A stretch of DNA of 64,000 nucleotides from Ga0077555 sp041397775. GTDB lineage: Bacteria > Pseudomonadota > Alphaproteobacteria > Rhizobiales > Hyphomicrobiaceae. The position numbers and the translations under genes are program-made. Location: NCBI GenBank assembly GCA_041397775.1, contig JAWKWB010000005.1, forward strand, positions 186,001-250,000, in the 5' to 3' direction. Below the pieces are notes generated by a model. That model ran no database searches. It saw nothing but the letters and a program-made list of their open reading frames with translations, and was not told where the DNA came from. Positions 62,866-64,000 of this stretch are shown one piece after another; the first letter of the stretch is position 1; the number at the start of each line of letters is the position of its first letter.

Positions 62866-64000
62866 TTATTCCACAGTTACGGACTTGGCCAGGTTTCGCG
62901 GCTGATCGACGTCGGTGCCCATGAACGTCGCCGTGTGATAGGCGATGAGTTGCATGGGGATCGCATAGACGATCGGGCTCACGAACGGGTGTGTCGCCGG
63001 CATGGGGATGTGCGTGGCGACGCTGCAGCCCGTGGCATCCGGGTAGGCATTCGACACGAAGATGATCTGCCCGCCGCGCGCCTGCACCTCCTGCATGTTG
63101 GAGACGGTCTTCTCGAACAGGTCGTCTTCGGGCGCCACCACGACGACGGGCACGTTCTCGTCGATCAGCGCAATCGGTCCGTGCTTCATCTCGCCCGCCG
63201 CGTACCCCTCGGCGTGGATGTAGGAGATCTCCTTGAGCTTCAAGGCCCCCTCCAGGGCCACCGGATAGGACACCCCGCGGCCCAGGTAGAGCACGTCCCG
63301 CGCCTTGGAGAGGCTGTGCGCCAGTTCTTCGAAGCGACGCTCGTCGCGCACCAGCGAGGCGACGAGGCGCGGCACCTCGGTCAGTGCCCGCACCAGCTCG
63401 CGCTCGCGCTCCTCGCTGATTTCGTTGCGCGCCCGCGCGATCGCGATCGCCAGGCAGGCCAACGTGGAAAGCTGGCAGGTGAAGGCCTTCGTCGAGGCGA
63501 CGCCGATCTCGGGGCCCGCGAGCGTGGGCAGAATGGCGTGGCTTTCGCGGGCGATCGTCGACGTGCGCACGTTGACGACGGCGGCGATGCGCTGCCCGTT
63601 GGCCTTGCAATACCTGAGCGTGGCGAGCGTATCGGCCGTCTCGCCCGACTGGGAGACGAATACCGCCAGCCCGTCCTTGGGTAGCGGCGCTTCCCGATAG
63701 CGCAGCTCCGAGGCGACGTCGATCTCGACGGGAACGCGCGCATAGCGCTCCAGCCAGTACTTGCCGACGAGGCCGGCATAATAGGCCGTGCCGCACGCGG
63801 AAATCGTCACGCGCGAGATCTTCGCAAGGTCGATGCCGATATCGGGGAAATCGATGCGGCTTTCGCCCATGTCGATGTAGTTCGTCAGCGTATGGCTTAT
63901 GACTTCGGGCTGCTCGTGGATCTCCTTGAGCATGAAGTGACGGTGGTTGCCCTTGTCGACCAGGAAGCCCGAAGCCTGCGAGGCGATCATGGGCCGGTCG
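62866..64000 (-). CDS. glmS: Glutamine-fructose-6-phosphate aminotransferase (3' part; 5' end outside window)
   Basis: The C-terminal ~378 residues of GlmS, which makes glucosamine 6-phosphate for cell-wall synthesis. Visible parts are the linker HFMLKEIHEQPEVISHTLTN, the first SIS domain (SACGTAYYAGLVGKYWLERY, FVSQSGETADTLATLRY), the second SIS domain (YLGRGVSYPVALEGALKLKE, ISYIHAEGYAAGEMKHGPIA) and the conserved end QPRNLAKSVTVE. The glutaminase domain lies beyond base 64000. The ATG at 63990 is internal. Confidence 0.95.
   Translation of the reverse strand, partial: DRPMIASQASGFLVDKGNHRHFMLKEIHEQPEVISHTLTNYIDMGESRIDFPDIGIDLAKISRVTISACGTAYYAGLVGKYWLERYARVPVEIDVASELRYREAPLPKDGLAVFVSQSGETADTLATLRYCKANGQRIAAVVNVRTSTIARESHAILPTLAGPEIGVASTKAFTCQLSTLACLAIAIARARNEISEERERELVRALTEVPRLVASLVRDERRFEELAHSLSKARDVLYLGRGVSYPVALEGALKLKEISYIHAEGYAAGEMKHGPIALIDENVPVVVVAPEDDLFEKTVSNMQEVQARGGQIIFVSNAYPDATGCSVATHIPMPATHPFVSPIVYAIPMQLIAYHTATFMGTDVDQPRNLAKSVTVE

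Overview
The window is GC-rich, densely coded chromosomal DNA from an alphaproteobacterium. The clearest sign is the replication-origin neighbourhood typical of that class: a PPDK regulatory protein gene and hemE facing away from a roughly 400 bp gap that I propose as oriC, followed by hemJ, rho, and the mnmE-mnmG-rsmG-parA-parB cluster with parS-like sites inside or beside its genes. A PHB phasin, a DUF2007/TrmN6 pair next to ispB, a Rsh-rpoZ-pdxJ-acpS block and rpmH-rnpA-yidC-engB fit the same picture. I cannot place the order with confidence.

Layout. 1-2.4 kb: end of a type I secretion ABC exporter and its HlyD adaptor. 2.4-6.7 kb: a GGDEF/EAL signalling protein, a tailed HU protein and a hydratase. 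6.7-10.3 kb: a twin-palindrome repeat, leuB, a Pif1-like helicase and a phasin. 10.4-15.2 kb: an RTX-repeat protein (a possible cargo of the exporter) and a divergent MFS / MmgE-PrpD / GntR catabolic locus. 15.2-24.7 kb: ispB, DUF2007, trmN6, an S49 peptidase, a TrmH-like methylase, a polysaccharide deacetylase, mgtE, a GNAT enzyme, a PfkB kinase and the PPDK regulator. 24.7-39.3 kb: candidate origin, heme genes, rho and the chromosome partition/tRNA modification cluster, interrupted by a 1 kb non-coding repeat array. 39.4-49.2 kb: accessory metabolism (MFS, ubiB, HpcH/HpaI aldolase, efp, an old-yellow-enzyme, a tartrate/malate-type dehydrogenase) ending in a methyltransferase with an in-frame UGA. 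49.4-64 kb: rpoZ, spoT, pdxJ, acpS, rpmH, rnpA, yidC, engB, a Clp-N-domain membrane protein, cysK, a DUF502 protein, a SPOR protein and the 3' part of glmS.

The most notable observations are: (1) an apparent selenocysteine-containing methyltransferase (MduS type), in which the gene continues for 55 codons past an in-frame UGA that is followed by a SECIS-like hairpin; (2) two unrelated ~170 bp intergenic modules, each present twice, each made of two head-to-head palindromes, and all four palindromes share one geometry (10 bp base, 4-nt one-sided bulge, ~15 bp arm); (3) a candidate origin, parS-like sites and a set of 21-bp phased direct repeats in the partition cluster; (4) a Clp-N-domain protein with no ATPase, a long Pro-rich linker and a C-terminal membrane anchor.
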